Assembly (NCBI RefSeq): GCF_003555505.1
Contig: NZ_CP032152.1
Coordinates: 1,178,001 to 1,242,000, forward strand
Length of the DNA: 64,000 nt
Direction of reading: 5' to 3'
From: Thermosynechococcus sichuanensis E542
GTDB lineage: Bacteria > Cyanobacteriota > Cyanobacteriia > Thermosynechococcales > Thermosynechococcaceae
Under the pieces are notes generated by a model. That model was not told the DNA's origin, searched no databases, and was given only the letters and a program-made list of their open reading frames with translations. This document shows positions 1 to 8,864 of this stretch, one piece after another. Each line of letters starts with the position of its first letter. Within the stretch, counting starts at the first letter, position 1. Made by a program: the position numbers and the translations under genes.

Positions 1-369
1 GGCACTGTGAATTTAGAAACAGCCCTTTTGAACGTGCCCCAAGTTGTGATCTACCGTGTCCATCCCCTCAGTTTGTGGCTTTATCAACGCTTCTTGAAGT
101 TTGATCTCAAATTTGTCTCCCCCCCCAATTTACTCGTGAATCGAGAAATTGTCCCCGAACTGCTCCAAGAACGAGCCACCGTTGCCAACATTACCGCTGC
201 TGCCCTTGAGTTGCTCACTCATCCAGAGAAACGCTTAGCGATGCAAGCAGGCTATGCCGAAATGCGAGCTGTCATGGGTGCCCCCGGCGTCGTTGATCGC
301 GCCGCCACAGAGATTCTCGATCTGTTGATCAACAGAAAATGTGCAGGATCAGCGACCCTACACGAGTGA
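1..369 (+). CDS. lpxB: Lipid-A-disaccharide synthase, C-terminal part
   Basis: The frame is open from base 1 (Gly-Thr-Val-Asn) to a TGA at 367, so the gene starts outside the window. The visible ~122 residues match the C-terminal Rossmann half of LpxB, the GT19 enzyme that joins UDP-diacylglucosamine to lipid X in the membrane-associated lipid A pathway. Recognisable parts are the ETALLNVPQVVIYRVHPL segment near the start and the NLLVNREIVPELLQ segment, typical of cyanobacterial LpxB. It converges on the Spy-like gene with a 36-base gap. Only family resemblance supports the call; the N-terminal half cannot be checked here. Confidence 0.85.
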   Translation, partial: GTVNLETALLNVPQVVIYRVHPLSLWLYQRFLKFDLKFVSPPNLLVNREIVPELLQERATVANITAAALELLTHPEKRLAMQAGYAEMRAVMGAPGVVDRAATEILDLLINRKCAGSATLHE

Positions 370-405
370 GTAAACAACTGGCTCAAGTGTTAATGAGAAA
401 ATTCT

Positions 406-846
406 CTACTGTTGCGGTTTCATGGGGCGATTGCCTTGACGGCGCTGCTGCATCTGGGTGGCCAAGGCTTGCCGTTGTTGTGGTGTGAGAATACCCCGCA
501 TAGCCAGCATGCTTTCAAAGCGGAGGGAGGCCAGTTGGTTTTCCAGTTGGCGGACTTGTTGATATTTACTGCGGATTTGATCCTCCGAGGCATTACCGCT
601 CATCATCTGCCGCAGTTCTTGCTTGGCAGTGCGCAGTTGGTTGCGGGTTTGCTCCATTTGACCTTGATATTGTTGCCGCACGGCTTGCAAACGTTGCCGC
701 TGCTCTGGGGTGAGGTTGAGGTTCTCCAGATTCGCTCCCCAGCGAGGTCCGCCATAACCAGGCTCAGCGAAGGTCGAGGGAGCGATCGCCACCAAGGGGC
801 TAAGGGCGCTACATACCAAAAGTGCTGCGAGGGATTTTTTTAACAT
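406..846 (-). CDS. Secreted Spy/CpxP-like protein with LTPEQR motifs
   Basis: A 146-residue protein starting at MLKKSLAALL, chosen over an upstream ATG (909) because AAGGAG lies 8 bases before it and a signal peptide follows (KK, hydrophobic core, cleavage near AFA-EP). The mature part is helical and Gln/Arg-rich, with NLTPEQRQRLQ near residues 44-54 and ILTPQQRQAL near 120-129, the LTxxQ hallmark of the Spy/CpxP/ZraP/CnrX group of periplasmic chaperones and sensors. It is the last gene of a minus-strand operon after an ECF sigma factor and a membrane anti-sigma-like protein, 37 bases downstream. By analogy it may sense envelope stress or metal for that sigma factor, which is inference. The mature protein has no Cys and few His. 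Confidence 0.72.
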   Translation of the reverse strand: MLKKSLAALLVCSALSPLVAIAPSTFAEPGYGGPRWGANLENLNLTPEQRQRLQAVRQQYQGQMEQTRNQLRTAKQELRQMMSGNASEDQIRSKYQQVRQLENQLASLRFESMLAMRGILTPQQRQALATQMQQRRQGNRPMKPQQ

Positions 847-883
847 GGCTGTGTTCTCCTTTATTACAAATTGGAATGATAGA

Positions 884-1204
884 TTACTCAAAAAGAGGGG
901 GTTCGGCATCGTGGAACATTGCCTGCCAATTGGTTGTGATGAAGGTTTCTACTGGATCTGGAGGAGTTTGCTTTGCCACTTGAGCTGATGGTTTGAGAAA
1001 CCACACACTGGTGGCGGTTGCGATCGCCCCAGCCCCAAGGACGTAGGCCACTTGCCAACGCCGTTTCTTCAAATGATGCTGACGAAGCGCGGCTTGGACA
1101 ATCTGCTGCTCCAAATGGGGAGGTGGTGGTGGGGGTGTTCCCGCATAGGTTCGTAGAAAGTTCACCAAGGCTGTATCCTCCGCAGGTGGGGGTTCACGTT
1201 TCAT
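884..1204 (-). CDS. Single-pass membrane protein, putative anti-sigma factor
   Basis: A 106-residue protein whose ATG overlaps the sigma factor stop (ATGA at 1201-1204), so translation is probably coupled. It has a ~48-residue N-terminal part, one hydrophobic segment around residues 52-71 (VAYVLGAGAIATATSVWFL), and a ~35-residue C-terminal tail. This layout, short cytoplasmic domain plus one helix plus short periplasmic tail, is that of small anti-sigma factors such as CnrY and of the membrane protein next to cyanobacterial SigG. No ZAS zinc motif (HxxxCxxC) is present. Residues 24-29 are six consecutive prolines, which would stall ribosomes without EF-P. Function is inferred from position and topology only. 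Confidence 0.6.
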   Translation of the reverse strand: MKREPPPAEDTALVNFLRTYAGTPPPPPPHLEQQIVQAALRQHHLKKRRWQVAYVLGAGAIATATSVWFLKPSAQVAKQTPPDPVETFITTNWQAMFHDAEPPLFE

Positions 1205-1806
1205 AGGCTGACTCCGGCCTCTGTAAAGTAAGCGCGCAATGTACCACGAGCACGAAAGAGACGGGATTTTACTGTACCGACTGGAATTTTGAGAATTTCA
1301 GCAATCTCTTTTTGGGGTAAGCCCTGCAGGTCATGCATGACCAAAACACTGCGGTACTCTAGGGGCAATGTGGCTAAACCGCGCTGTACTAAATCCTCAT
1401 AATGCAATTGCCGCAGATCCAGTCCAGGGGTGAGTGGCTCACTTTGAGACAGGTACTGCTGATGTCGCGATTTGCGCGTGGCCAGTTGACGGCGATAGTC
1501 GCAAGCCACATTCCAAGCAATCCGATAGAGCCATGTGGAAAACTTTGCCTCATGTTTGAGACCCTTTAGCCCCTTCCATGCCCGCAAGAAAACCTCCTGC
1601 ACCAAATCATCCAGGGCAACTGCACCGCACAACTGAAACAGGAGCGATCGCACCCGCTGTTGATGGCGTTGATAGAGTTCCCGAAACCCATTGGGATGAC
1701 CAGAAAGGCATTGCTCAATAATTCGCCGATCGGGATCATTGACTTGGGGTCGGGTCACGATATCCGTTGATGCCGTTGCCGCTGATAGGGGTAAAGATAC
1801 ACTCAT
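1201..1806 (-). CDS. ECF (group 3) RNA polymerase sigma factor
   Basis: About 201 residues from MSVSLPLS; an in-frame ATG four codons upstream (1818) is also possible. Region 2 is clear (FRELYQRHQQRVRSLLFQL, then DDLVQEVFLRAWKG and FSTWLYRIAWNVACDYRR, the -10-binding helix). Region 4 follows (LPLEYRSVLVMHDLQGLPQKEIAEIL, then GTVKSRLFRARGTLR, the helix-turn-helix for -35 binding). There is no region 1 or 3, as in ECF factors. It resembles the SigG/RpoE branch of cyanobacterial group 3 factors. It is the first gene of an operon with an anti-sigma-like protein (4-base overlap) and a Spy-like secreted protein, and probably directs a cell-envelope stress regulon, perhaps including its own operon. 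Confidence 0.85.
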   Translation of the reverse strand: MSVSLPLSAATASTDIVTRPQVNDPDRRIIEQCLSGHPNGFRELYQRHQQRVRSLLFQLCGAVALDDLVQEVFLRAWKGLKGLKHEAKFSTWLYRIAWNVACDYRRQLATRKSRHQQYLSQSEPLTPGLDLRQLHYEDLVQRGLATLPLEYRSVLVMHDLQGLPQKEIAEILKIPVGTVKSRLFRARGTLRAYFTEAGVSL

Positions 1807-1964
1807 GCGAGGTATCACTCCATTAACGTAATCCTCTATTTAGACGGGGTATCAAAAACAGTGGTTCAAGACCCTTAGCAGTACGGTTCGCTAGAATTTG
1901 GGAAACAATTGCGGCTTCAGGCTGGACTATACTAAACGTCGGATGCTCTGACAGGGAACTGATC

Positions 1965-2624
1965 GTGAATATCGCTGAAATTTTTAACCGTGGTGGCTTG
2001 GCCATGTGGCCACTACTGATTCTCTCGATCTTGACCTTAGGCACCATCTTTGAGCGGCTTTGGTTTTGGAGCATTGTCCTGCGGGGAGAGACGAAACTGG
2101 CCGAGCAGATTCTGGATGCTGCTCGCCACGATTGGCAAGAAGCCATTGAATTAGCAGCAAATGCCTGTGACCAACCCATTGGTCGCTTCCTTTACACCCC
2201 TTTGCAACTGATTGATACCAACCCAGAAATCTTTCGCCTTGCCTTGGAGGCGGCCGCTGATGAGGAACTGAGTGCCATGCGACGGGGAGAAAAGGTCTTA
2301 GAGGCAACAATTACCATGGCACCTCTACTGGGTTTGTTGGGAACGGTGTTAGGTTTAATCAGTGCCCTCAGTTCGATTCGCTTAGGAGATATTGGCACAC
2401 CCGCAACCATGGGCGTGGGTCTCGGGATTAGTGAGGCCTTAATTAGTACGGCTGCTGGCTTGGTGGTGGCGATCATTGCCCTTGCCTTTCAGCGGCTCTT
2501 TCAAGCCTTTCTCTTGCAGCAGGCACAAATTTTTCGCCGCACTGGCAATGAATTAGAACTCACCTATCGCCAAGCATGGCTAGAGCAGCGGATCAAAGGG
2601 GAACCTGAAAAAACCTTGTTCTAA
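1965..2624 (+). CDS. MotA/TolQ/ExbB proton channel family protein
   Basis: A 219-residue inner-membrane protein with a GTG start preceded by AGGGAAC. It has three hydrophobic segments: near residues 13-35 (MWPLLILSILTLGTIFERLWFW), near 110-135 (ATITMAPLLGLLGTVLGLISAL) and near 150-175 (GISEALISTAAGLVVAIIALAF). The MAPLLGLLGTVLG and ISEALISTAAGL stretches are the signature of ExbB/TolQ, which with ExbD/TolR uses the proton gradient to energise TonB-dependent uptake or envelope maintenance. Length suits ExbB. No exbD or tonB lies next to it in this window, so the partner is elsewhere or the gene works with the following genes in an unknown way. Confidence 0.8.
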   Translation: MNIAEIFNRGGLAMWPLLILSILTLGTIFERLWFWSIVLRGETKLAEQILDAARHDWQEAIELAANACDQPIGRFLYTPLQLIDTNPEIFRLALEAAADEELSAMRRGEKVLEATITMAPLLGLLGTVLGLISALSSIRLGDIGTPATMGVGLGISEALISTAAGLVVAIIALAFQRLFQAFLLQQAQIFRRTGNELELTYRQAWLEQRIKGEPEKTLF

Positions 2625-2734
2625 CTCAAGCTCTATAATTTTGCCCCTTTGACTGTTCTAAACTAGAAATTTCTACAGGTTAGGAGGAACCAAAATCGTT
2701 ATAATCGCTGTTGAGATTTCATTAGCGAGGCATC

Positions 2735-3136
2735 ATGCGCGTTTACGTGTTGCTCTACAACCCGGGCACTGAAAATGAGGGGATTCATTCCCTGCAACTG
2801 GGCGATCGCAACCTGATTCTGATGTTTGAAAGCGAAGACGATGCCAGTCGCTATGCCATGCTCCTAGAGGCACAGGATTTTCGTCCCCCCAGCGTTGTGC
2901 CCATTGATGCCAAGGAAATCGAAGAATTCTGCGAATCCTCAGGCTACACCTGTCACTTGGTTCCCGAAGGATTTGTGCCGACCAATGAGGCTGAGCGGCT
3001 CTTTTTGGCACCCCCTGAACGTAACGTTGAAGAAACCGACTGGGAACTAGAAAATCGCGTGCCGCCGGCTGCTGAGAGTGAGTTCTCGGAAAGTGAACTG
3101 AATCAGTTGCGCCAGCAATTTGAAAAGCTGCTGTAG
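2735..3136 (+). CDS. DUF3110 domain protein
   Basis: A 133-residue acidic soluble protein starting MRVYVLLYNPGTENEGIHSL, with GAGG nine bases before the ATG. The first ~90 residues form the DUF3110 domain found in cyanobacteria and plant plastids (MFESEDDASRYAMLLEAQDF; then the IEEFCESSGYTC segment). The tail after residue 95 is Glu-rich and probably disordered until a final short helix (LNQLRQQFEKLL). It has no known function. The next gene, a glycosyltransferase, begins on the base after its stop, so the two are co-transcribed and probably translationally coupled. Confidence 0.8.
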   Translation: MRVYVLLYNPGTENEGIHSLQLGDRNLILMFESEDDASRYAMLLEAQDFRPPSVVPIDAKEIEEFCESSGYTCHLVPEGFVPTNEAERLFLAPPERNVEETDWELENRVPPAAESEFSESELNQLRQQFEKLL

Positions 3137-4234
3137 ATGGTGCGGGTCTGTGCCTGTCTAATTGTCAAGAATGAGGCCGCCCATTTGGCACGCTGTCTGG
3201 GCAGTGTTCAGCCTTGGGTCGATGAAATCGTTGTTGTCGATACCGGCTCAACGGACGAAACGATCGCCATTGCCCGCCAGTTTACAGAACACATCTTTTC
3301 CTTCCCTTGGCAGGATGATTTTGCTGCCGCCCGCAACTACTCCCTAGAACAGGCCACGGGCGATTGGATTTTAGTGATTGATGCCGATGAGGTGCTCGTG
3401 ACATTGCAGCAGCCACCTGTGCCCCTCGGACAGCAACTAGAGAGCAGCAGCCTCACTGCCTACCAACTCCTACGGCGGGAAATCGGCACGGGGCAACAAT
3501 TTTCTGACTTTGCTATTGTGCGACTCTTTCGCAACCTGCCGACCCTGCGCTATCAGGGACGCTTCCATGAGCAGTTGGTATCCACAGCAGCAGAACCGCT
3601 GACCATTGGTGTTCTGGAAACGCTGCGCATTGACCACTATGGCTATCAACCCGCACAAATTCAAGCCAAGATGCGCGATCGCAACATCCCGATTTTAGAA
3701 CGCATCCGCGCTAGTGAAGGGTTGCCGTTGCATCTCCTTTTTGCTTTGGCGGATATGTACCACGCCGTCAATAACCCCACGGCTGCGGATGACTGCTATC
3801 AAGAACTTTTTGAGCGGCTCTTGCCCCACCTCCTCACCGGCCAACTGCCTGAGAATATGCCCGGTGCACTGCCCGAAATTTTGAATCAACTGGGGCGGCG
3901 TTTGCTGGCTATGGGGGATCACGAAACATTGCAACTCCTATGTCAACGAAGTCTGGAGTGGTTTCCCACCTATCCTCCCCTCAATGACTTGGCCGGGCGC
4001 TGGCTGATGGCTTTAGGATTTCCTTTGGGGGCAACGGCCTACTTTGAATATTGCCTTGAACTGGGGCGCACCAATGGCTACAGCAAACAGATGATTTTTC
4101 CCTTGGGCTATGTGCGGGAGATAGCGGCGGAACAACTAGGACGCGCCTATGAAGCTTTGGGCGATCGCGAGCGAGCGGCCGCGGCCTTTGCCCAAGCAAC
4201 AGCTTTTCGCCAAGAAAAGGGCACTCACCCATAA
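3137..4234 (+). CDS. Family 2 glycosyltransferase with TPR-like C-terminus
   Basis: A 365-residue soluble protein. Residues 1-90 are a GT-A fold: MVRVCACLIVKNEAAHLARC, then EIVVVDTGSTDETIAIA and, near residues 80-85, the metal-binding DADEV. This resembles the TPR-containing SPBc2-type GT2 enzymes, in which the catalytic domain is followed by helical repeats. The repeats run from about residue 185 to the end (LLFALADMYHAVNNPTAADDCYQELFERLL; LGRAYEALGDRERAAAAFAQA). The sugar donor and acceptor are unknown. It abuts the DUF3110 gene with zero spacing and ends 54 bases from a convergent gene, with a terminator between them. Confidence 0.82.
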   Translation: MVRVCACLIVKNEAAHLARCLGSVQPWVDEIVVVDTGSTDETIAIARQFTEHIFSFPWQDDFAAARNYSLEQATGDWILVIDADEVLVTLQQPPVPLGQQLESSSLTAYQLLRREIGTGQQFSDFAIVRLFRNLPTLRYQGRFHEQLVSTAAEPLTIGVLETLRIDHYGYQPAQIQAKMRDRNIPILERIRASEGLPLHLLFALADMYHAVNNPTAADDCYQELFERLLPHLLTGQLPENMPGALPEILNQLGRRLLAMGDHETLQLLCQRSLEWFPTYPPLNDLAGRWLMALGFPLGATAYFEYCLELGRTNGYSKQMIFPLGYVREIAAEQLGRAYEALGDRERAAAAFAQATAFRQEKGTHP

Positions 4235-4239
4235 AAAAA

Positions 4240-4261
4240 GTGCCGCTGTTAGCAACGGCAC
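4240..4261 (-). terminator. Intrinsic terminator after the DUF4278 gene
   Basis: An imperfect hairpin, GTGCCG..CGGCAC closing a further TG/CA step with a TTAG loop. On the minus strand it is followed by T7. It lies 28 bases past the stop of the minus-strand DUF4278 gene, so it most likely ends that transcript. On the plus strand the U-tract is missing, so it would work poorly for the glycosyltransferase. Confidence 0.65.
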
Positions 4262-4288
4262 CGCCGTTTGGGTTTCGGTGATCCAACC

Positions 4289-4663
4289 TTAGGCAAATTG
4301 CTGCCACTCTTCTTCCAGCAGATTGATGAGGTCTTCGTTGCCCTGACTCCGCGCCACCTGCAGGCGCCGCTCAAGAGTTTTCAGAATCGCATGGCGATGG
4401 GCTTCGGCTAAGGAGTCGCGCTTACGCTGGGGAAGTACTGAAGGGGTAGCCGTCGTCGTCGAGGTGGTTGTGGTTACTGGGGTACCGTTGGTTTGGTAGG
4501 TGACCCCCCGCCAGCAGAGGACATGATTCGGTTGAGGAACCGGTTCAGCCGCTTTGTGGCCTACCCATTGGGCGCCGCGGTAGAGACCCTTGACACCCGA
4601 TTCCACAAGGGGAATGTGCTGGTCAGAAGTTTCGTATTTAACGCCGCGATAGATTAGTTGCAT
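4289..4663 (-). CDS. DUF4278 domain protein
   Basis: A 124-residue protein starting MQLIYRGVKYE. The DUF4278 family of cyanobacteria carries one or two copies of a short Y-RG-x-Y motif; both are visible here (LIYRGVKYETSD at residues 3-14 and VLCWRGVTYQTNGTPV near residues 48-63). After that come a Thr/Val-rich linker (residues 63-75) and a basic helical tail (DSLAEAHRHAILKTLERRLQVA). The family's function is unknown; some members respond to light or stress. It stands alone, with its own terminator, and its upstream region (4664-4836) is shared with the divergent helicase gene. Confidence 0.78.
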   Translation of the reverse strand: MQLIYRGVKYETSDQHIPLVESGVKGLYRGAQWVGHKAAEPVPQPNHVLCWRGVTYQTNGTPVTTTTSTTTATPSVLPQRKRDSLAEAHRHAILKTLERRLQVARSQGNEDLINLLEEEWQQFA

Positions 4664-4836
4664 AATTAAATCAAGGCTCCTAGGTGAATCCTATTGACTC
4701 GTTATCAAGCTTTAGGTGGTCTGCGTTAGGAGACAACTTCCTCCTAAGTTTCTGTATTCTATTATACGATTTCTCGATATTCATTGGCTAGACGCCGGTT
4801 TTTGTAATAAATCTTTAGCCCTCCCACAGTTCTCTT

Positions 4837-7158
4837 ATGAATTTGTTATCACTCCCAGCCAATGCCAGTTACCTCCTAAGGACGTTGCGTCCGGGTCAAA
4901 GGGAAATCAGTGAATGGCAAGGGGGTCTCTTGGCGGTGTCGGCAGTCCCCGGAGCGGGCAAATCCCATGGCATGGCCGTAGGAGCGGCGATCGCCATTGC
5001 TCGCGAAAAACTCCATCAACAGCGGCAACTAGTAGTAGTCACCTATAGTCGTTCGGCTGCTGCCAATATCAAGGTGCGGATTCGCCAGTACCTGCGGGAA
5101 ATGGGGCTACCCCGCAATGGGTTTAGTGTGCAGACGCTCCACAGTTTAGCCTTGAAAATTGCCACCAGTCACCCCACAGCGGGTCTGCGTTGGAGTGGCG
5201 AGAATTTAATGAGTGAGCATGAGCAGCGACGCCTGTGTGTTACCTGTGTTAAGGAATGGGCGCGATCGCATCCCGACCTCCTCGAGCAACTGATCCAAGG
5301 TGGTGATACCAGTCCCCTGAGCAATGTTGAACACGATGGCCGCAGAAGTGCCCTTTTGACTGACATCTTGGTGAAGCTGGCACAAACCGTGATTAGCAGT
5401 GCCCGCAGTATGGCTTTGACGCCCGATGATCTGCGGCAGTTGTCCCAGCAGTTGCGCCCTACAGAACCCTATCCCTTTTTAGAGATTGGCGCCGACCTTC
5501 TAGAACTGTACCAGCACCATCTGGCACAGCGGGAGCAAATTGACTACGATGAAATGATTTTGGCAGCGGTGCAACTCCTAGAGAAGGATCCACAGTGCCG
5601 CCAAGAATGGCAACAACGGGTCTATGCCGTCTTTGAGGATGAGGCGCAGGACTCCACCCCTTTACAATCGCGGTTACTGCGACTTCTGGCCGAGGAGGCC
5701 GAGGACAACACCACAGGGCAAGTGAATTTTGTGCGGGTGGGAGATCCCAATCAAGCCATTAACTCCACATTTACAGCGGCAGACCCTCTCTTTTTTAATG
5801 AATTCTGTGACGAATGTGCCCAGCAGCGAGCCTTCTATGAAATGACCCAGGCGGGGCGATCGACCCCATTGGTGATTAGGGCTGCGAACTTTTTGGTGCG
5901 TTGGGTCAATCATGAACATAGCCGCCAAGGCCAAGAACTCCCCTTTCGTGAGCAAGCAATTCAGACCGTCTCACTGACGGATCCGCAACCGGGGGCAAAC
6001 CCACCCCCTTGGGGAAAAGGGGTAGAAATTGCTCGACCAGCTACCATCTTTGAGACCGTGCGCGAGCTAGCCGCACGCATTGCTCAGGTGTTGGCAGATC
6101 ACCCTGAAGCCTCGATTGCCGTACTGGTGCGCACCAACCGCCAAGGGGAATTTCTCGCGGATCTGTTGCGATCGCCCGCGAGCTTCGGCATTGATACCGA
6201 CCTTGCTGCTCAGGGGGTTCCGATTCTCGATGTATCGGGCATCGAACGGCGATCGCAGGTGCCCAAGGAACTGCTGGACATCCTCTATTTTCTCCACTGT
6301 CCCTATTCTCCGGAAGCGGTCAAAGCCGCCCTGACGGTTCTTCAGGAGCGCAAACGCATTGCTGTCCAAAATCTAGATCCCTTGGCTGCCCAGCCAGAAG
6401 TCTTTCTCTACCCTGGGCCTTTAGACCCTCCTGCCGAGGAACCAGTGCTCAAGGCACGCCACTACTGCCAACGTCTCCTCAAAGCCCGCCTAGAGTTGTC
6501 TCTATTTCCCTTGATCACCTATTGTGCTCAGGAATTGGGCTATGACGCTGCTGAATTGGCCACCAGCGATCGCCTAATTTGCCACTTGGCACAGCAGGAA
6601 CCGACGCAATTGTGGGAGCGTATCCATCCCCGTTGGCAGGAGTTGGTGGCAGCGGATCGCTTTAATGCTGTTGAGATGGAAGACCTCCATAGCCGCTTAG
6701 GGCGATCGGGGCAAGTGACGATTATGACCATGCATCGCGCCAAGGGCCTCGACTGGGATGCTGTTTTTGTTCCCTTCCTAGAGGCAAGAACCCTCCCCGG
6801 TGAGAGTTGGGTGGCGGCCAATGCCAAGTTCCTCAGTCCTGAGGTGGATTTTACGGATGTGGTGCGATCGCAACTGCGTGCCTATGGCCATCAGCAATCC
6901 CTTCCCCCTTGGCAAACCGCCTATCAAAAAGCCAAAGAGGCCAAAGTTGCCGAGGAATATCGCCTGCTTTACGTGGCCATGACCCGTGCCAAGCGTTTAC
7001 TGTGGCTCGCCGCCGCCCACCAAGCCCCCTTTAACTGGCAGAACTTTGACTGGCGAGGGTTTTATCAACTGCAAGACAGTTCCCCTTGTCCTTTTTTACC
7101 TGCCCTAGAGCAAAAGCTAAAGGAACATGCCAAGACTACTACTCCCGGCGATCGCTAA
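4837..7158 (+). CDS. UvrD/Rep-like superfamily 1 ATP-dependent DNA helicase
   Basis: A 773-residue SF1A helicase. Motif I (SAVPGAGKS, residues 35-43), Ia ([15 protein letters not shown]), II ([12 protein letters not shown], with DEAQD near 269), III ([12 protein letters not shown]), V ([17 protein letters not shown] near 630-646) and VI ([11 protein letters not shown] near 708-718) are all present, so ATPase and translocase functions look intact. It is more divergent than UvrD/PcrA and of the kind described in cyanobacteria as an extra UvrD-like protein; it unwinds DNA in repair or replication-fork processing. No C-terminal nuclease motif was seen. Its last 20 bases overlap the convergent ccmP gene. 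Confidence 0.85.
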   Translation: MNLLSLPANASYLLRTLRPGQREISEWQGGLLAVSAVPGAGKSHGMAVGAAIAIAREKLHQQRQLVVVTYSRSAAANIKVRIRQYLREMGLPRNGFSVQTLHSLALKIATSHPTAGLRWSGENLMSEHEQRRLCVTCVKEWARSHPDLLEQLIQGGDTSPLSNVEHDGRRSALLTDILVKLAQTVISSARSMALTPDDLRQLSQQLRPTEPYPFLEIGADLLELYQHHLAQREQIDYDEMILAAVQLLEKDPQCRQEWQQRVYAVFEDEAQDSTPLQSRLLRLLAEEAEDNTTGQVNFVRVGDPNQAINSTFTAADPLFFNEFCDECAQQRAFYEMTQAGRSTPLVIRAANFLVRWVNHEHSRQGQELPFREQAIQTVSLTDPQPGANPPPWGKGVEIARPATIFETVRELAARIAQVLADHPEASIAVLVRTNRQGEFLADLLRSPASFGIDTDLAAQGVPILDVSGIERRSQVPKELLDILYFLHCPYSPEAVKAALTVLQERKRIAVQNLDPLAAQPEVFLYPGPLDPPAEEPVLKARHYCQRLLKARLELSLFPLITYCAQELGYDAAELATSDRLICHLAQQEPTQLWERIHPRWQELVAADRFNAVEMEDLHSRLGRSGQVTIMTMHRAKGLDWDAVFVPFLEARTLPGESWVAANAKFLSPEVDFTDVVRSQLRAYGHQQSLPPWQTAYQKAKEAKVAEEYRLLYVAMTRAKRLLWLAAAHQAPFNWQNFDWRGFYQLQDSSPCPFLPALEQKLKEHAKTTTPGDR

Positions 7159-7777
7159 GGCTATCACGCCCCGGCAAGCGTTCCATGGCTGCCAAGACGG
7201 CTCGTTCCGCCGCCAGAATATCCCGCTCCGCGCCCCCCAAAAAGAGTCGGCCAAAACTGCCCACGGCTGAAATCTGCAAGATATTAATGAGGGCTGCCTT
7301 TTCCGCTTCATTCGCTGCTAGGGCGGCATAGGCAGCAGGTTCCACTTCAAACACATAGAGGGTTTGCCCCGCCAAAATCATATTGCCCCGCCGCGAGCGG
7401 TTAATCAGTTGGGTGTGGTGGGCATCAATATTGCGAATCACCTGACTGGAAATCACCCGTGGCCGCAAGCAATCCTGTACCCGAGCACCAATGGCATCTA
7501 AAATGGCTTGCCCTGCGGCGCGCACTTCCCCCTGATTGCCCGAATGCACCTCCAATAGTCCGTAGAGTCGCTCGATAAACAAGACCCCCGGCCGTACCAC
7601 CGCAGACTTCAGGGCAATATCCAAAAGGCGATTGACATCAATTCCCGGTGAAATCTCCACCCAGAGGGAGCAATCCCCCGGCAGCGGCAAAAAGCCCTGG
7701 GCCACGGTTCCCAAGTAGGCCGCGTGCTGCGGTTGAATCGAGTCGAGATAGACATAACTGCGCAGATCAACGCCCAA
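7139..7777 (-). CDS. ccmP: Carboxysome shell protein CcmP (tandem BMC)
   Basis: A 212-residue protein containing two circularly permuted BMC domains: residues 1-100 ([40 protein letters not shown]) and 110-205 ([42 protein letters not shown] segment). This closely matches CcmP, which forms stacked double-layer trimers with a gated pore in the beta-carboxysome shell, probably for 3-PGA/RuBP passage. The start is a TTG with TTAGGA 12 bases upstream; a stop lies five codons above, so no longer form exists. It sits outside any ccmKLMN cluster, as ccmP often does, and overlaps the helicase tail by 20 bases. Confidence 0.9.
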   Translation of the reverse strand: MGVDLRSYVYLDSIQPQHAAYLGTVAQGFLPLPGDCSLWVEISPGIDVNRLLDIALKSAVVRPGVLFIERLYGLLEVHSGNQGEVRAAGQAILDAIGARVQDCLRPRVISSQVIRNIDAHHTQLINRSRRGNMILAGQTLYVFEVEPAAYAALAANEAEKAALINILQISAVGSFGRLFLGGAERDILAAERAVLAAMERLPGRDSLSDRRE

Positions 7778-7824
7778 GGTGGTGGATTCCTAACGCGCCA
7801 GTACCCATGATCGCCGAAAATGCC

Positions 7825-8517
7825 CTAGGACAATAGCCATTGAAGGCGCGGATCCGTAAAGTCCTCAATGCAGACCTCTGCCCCTGCCCCTTGCAGTGCC
7901 GTTTCCGCTTGCGTTGTTAAGACTCCCCAGCAGCGCATTCCTGCCCGCACCGCCGCTATCACCCCCGCCACGGCATCCTCAAAGACAAGACAATGCTGCG
8001 GCAACACCTGCAACCGCTCCGCTACGAGTAGATAGCATTCCGGATCCGGCTTGCCCCGCTGCACATCCTGCTCCATCACCAGCGTATCGAAAAAGTCACC
8101 CACCCCCTCGCAGGAGAGCACCAATTCCACATTGGCCGCACAGGCTGAGGTGCCTAAGCCCAAGCGATAGCCTTTTTCCTTGGCACTTTTGAGAAAGGGC
8201 AATAGCCCCGGCAGCAGTTCCAAATTGGGTGCTAGCAGTTCCCGAAACACAGCCTCTTTACCCGCGCCCCAACGTTCGACTTCCGCTTCAGTGACTGATC
8301 GCCCTAGGAGTTCCGGCAAGAGTTCAGCATTGCGTTTGCCCCCCATTTGCCGCAACTGTTCCAGATTGATCTGCTGCCGCAGTTCAGGGGTGCGATCGAC
8401 ATAGACTCGCCAAGCTTCAAGGTGGTAGGGCATGGTATGGCAGATCACCCCATCCATATCAAAAATCAGAGCACGCTGAGAGGGGTCAACAGCAAGAAAC
8501 TGAGAAAAATCAGCCAT
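7825..8517 (-). CDS. HAD-superfamily hydrolase, beta-phosphoglucomutase type
   Basis: A 230-residue cytoplasmic enzyme. HAD motif I is FDMDGVICHT (Asp19 nucleophile and Asp21), motif II is LGTSACAAN, motif III is the Lys in RGKPDPECYL, and motif IV is VFEDAVAGVIAA. The helical cap inserted after motif I (residues 30-90) is the C1 type of beta-phosphoglucomutase/phosphatase relatives. The substrate is unknown: a sugar phosphate mutase or phosphatase is the likeliest role. It lies 47 bases upstream of ccmP on the same strand, so the two may share a transcript. Confidence 0.85.
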   Translation of the reverse strand: MADFSQFLAVDPSQRALIFDMDGVICHTMPYHLEAWRVYVDRTPELRQQINLEQLRQMGGKRNAELLPELLGRSVTEAEVERWGAGKEAVFRELLAPNLELLPGLLPFLKSAKEKGYRLGLGTSACAANVELVLSCEGVGDFFDTLVMEQDVQRGKPDPECYLLVAERLQVLPQHCLVFEDAVAGVIAAVRAGMRCWGVLTTQAETALQGAGAEVCIEDFTDPRLQWLLS

Positions 8518-8864
8518 TGGAGAAAAATATGGGCATCAGCAAGTGTAGTCTATCGTCTTTTGAGACGAAAGAGGCTGGCCAATCACCAATCGAATTTTGC
8601 CGCAGGCTAGCCCACAAAATCTCAATTCAAATACGGGCAACCACACCTGCAAAAAAATGAATCAACATCTACAGTAAGAGTACAGTCCTTTTCTAAAATA
8701 TGGGGTACGTCAAGGGAGTTTGATCCTGTTCAACAGTAGAGTTAACTGTTCTAAGTCGGTTCCATCCTTGGGGAAAGGGCTGTAAATTGGCATACAAAAA
8801 CACGCCAAAGTGGACGTGTTAAGATGAGTGTTACCAGCACGCAGGAGCCATTAGGGGAAGGGTC
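8518..8864. other. Intergenic region and clpC leader
   Basis: A 347-base gap between divergent genes. No convincing ORF is present. The half next to clpC contains a hairpin (8799-8820) and a purine-rich ribosome binding site directly before the clpC start. The rest is A+T-rich and probably holds the promoters of both genes; I could not identify clear -35/-10 pairs. Confidence 0.5.
8799..8820 (+). promoter_or_regulatory. Hairpin or palindromic operator before clpC
   Basis: AACACG, CCA, a three-base loop, TGG, one bulged A, CGTGTT: a nine-base-pair stem 45 bases before the clpC ATG. No T-run follows, so it is not a terminator. It could be a 5' UTR structure affecting clpC translation or mRNA stability, or a DNA-binding palindrome. 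Confidence 0.4.

Noticed and set aside
412..843. Plus-strand 143-residue ORF opposite the Spy-like gene
   Set aside because: A shadow of the minus-strand gene, which has a signal peptide and ribosome binding site.
2680..2685. AGGAGG before the DUF3110 gene
   Set aside because: No start codon with an open frame follows at a usable distance; the real ribosome binding site is the GAGG nearer 2735.
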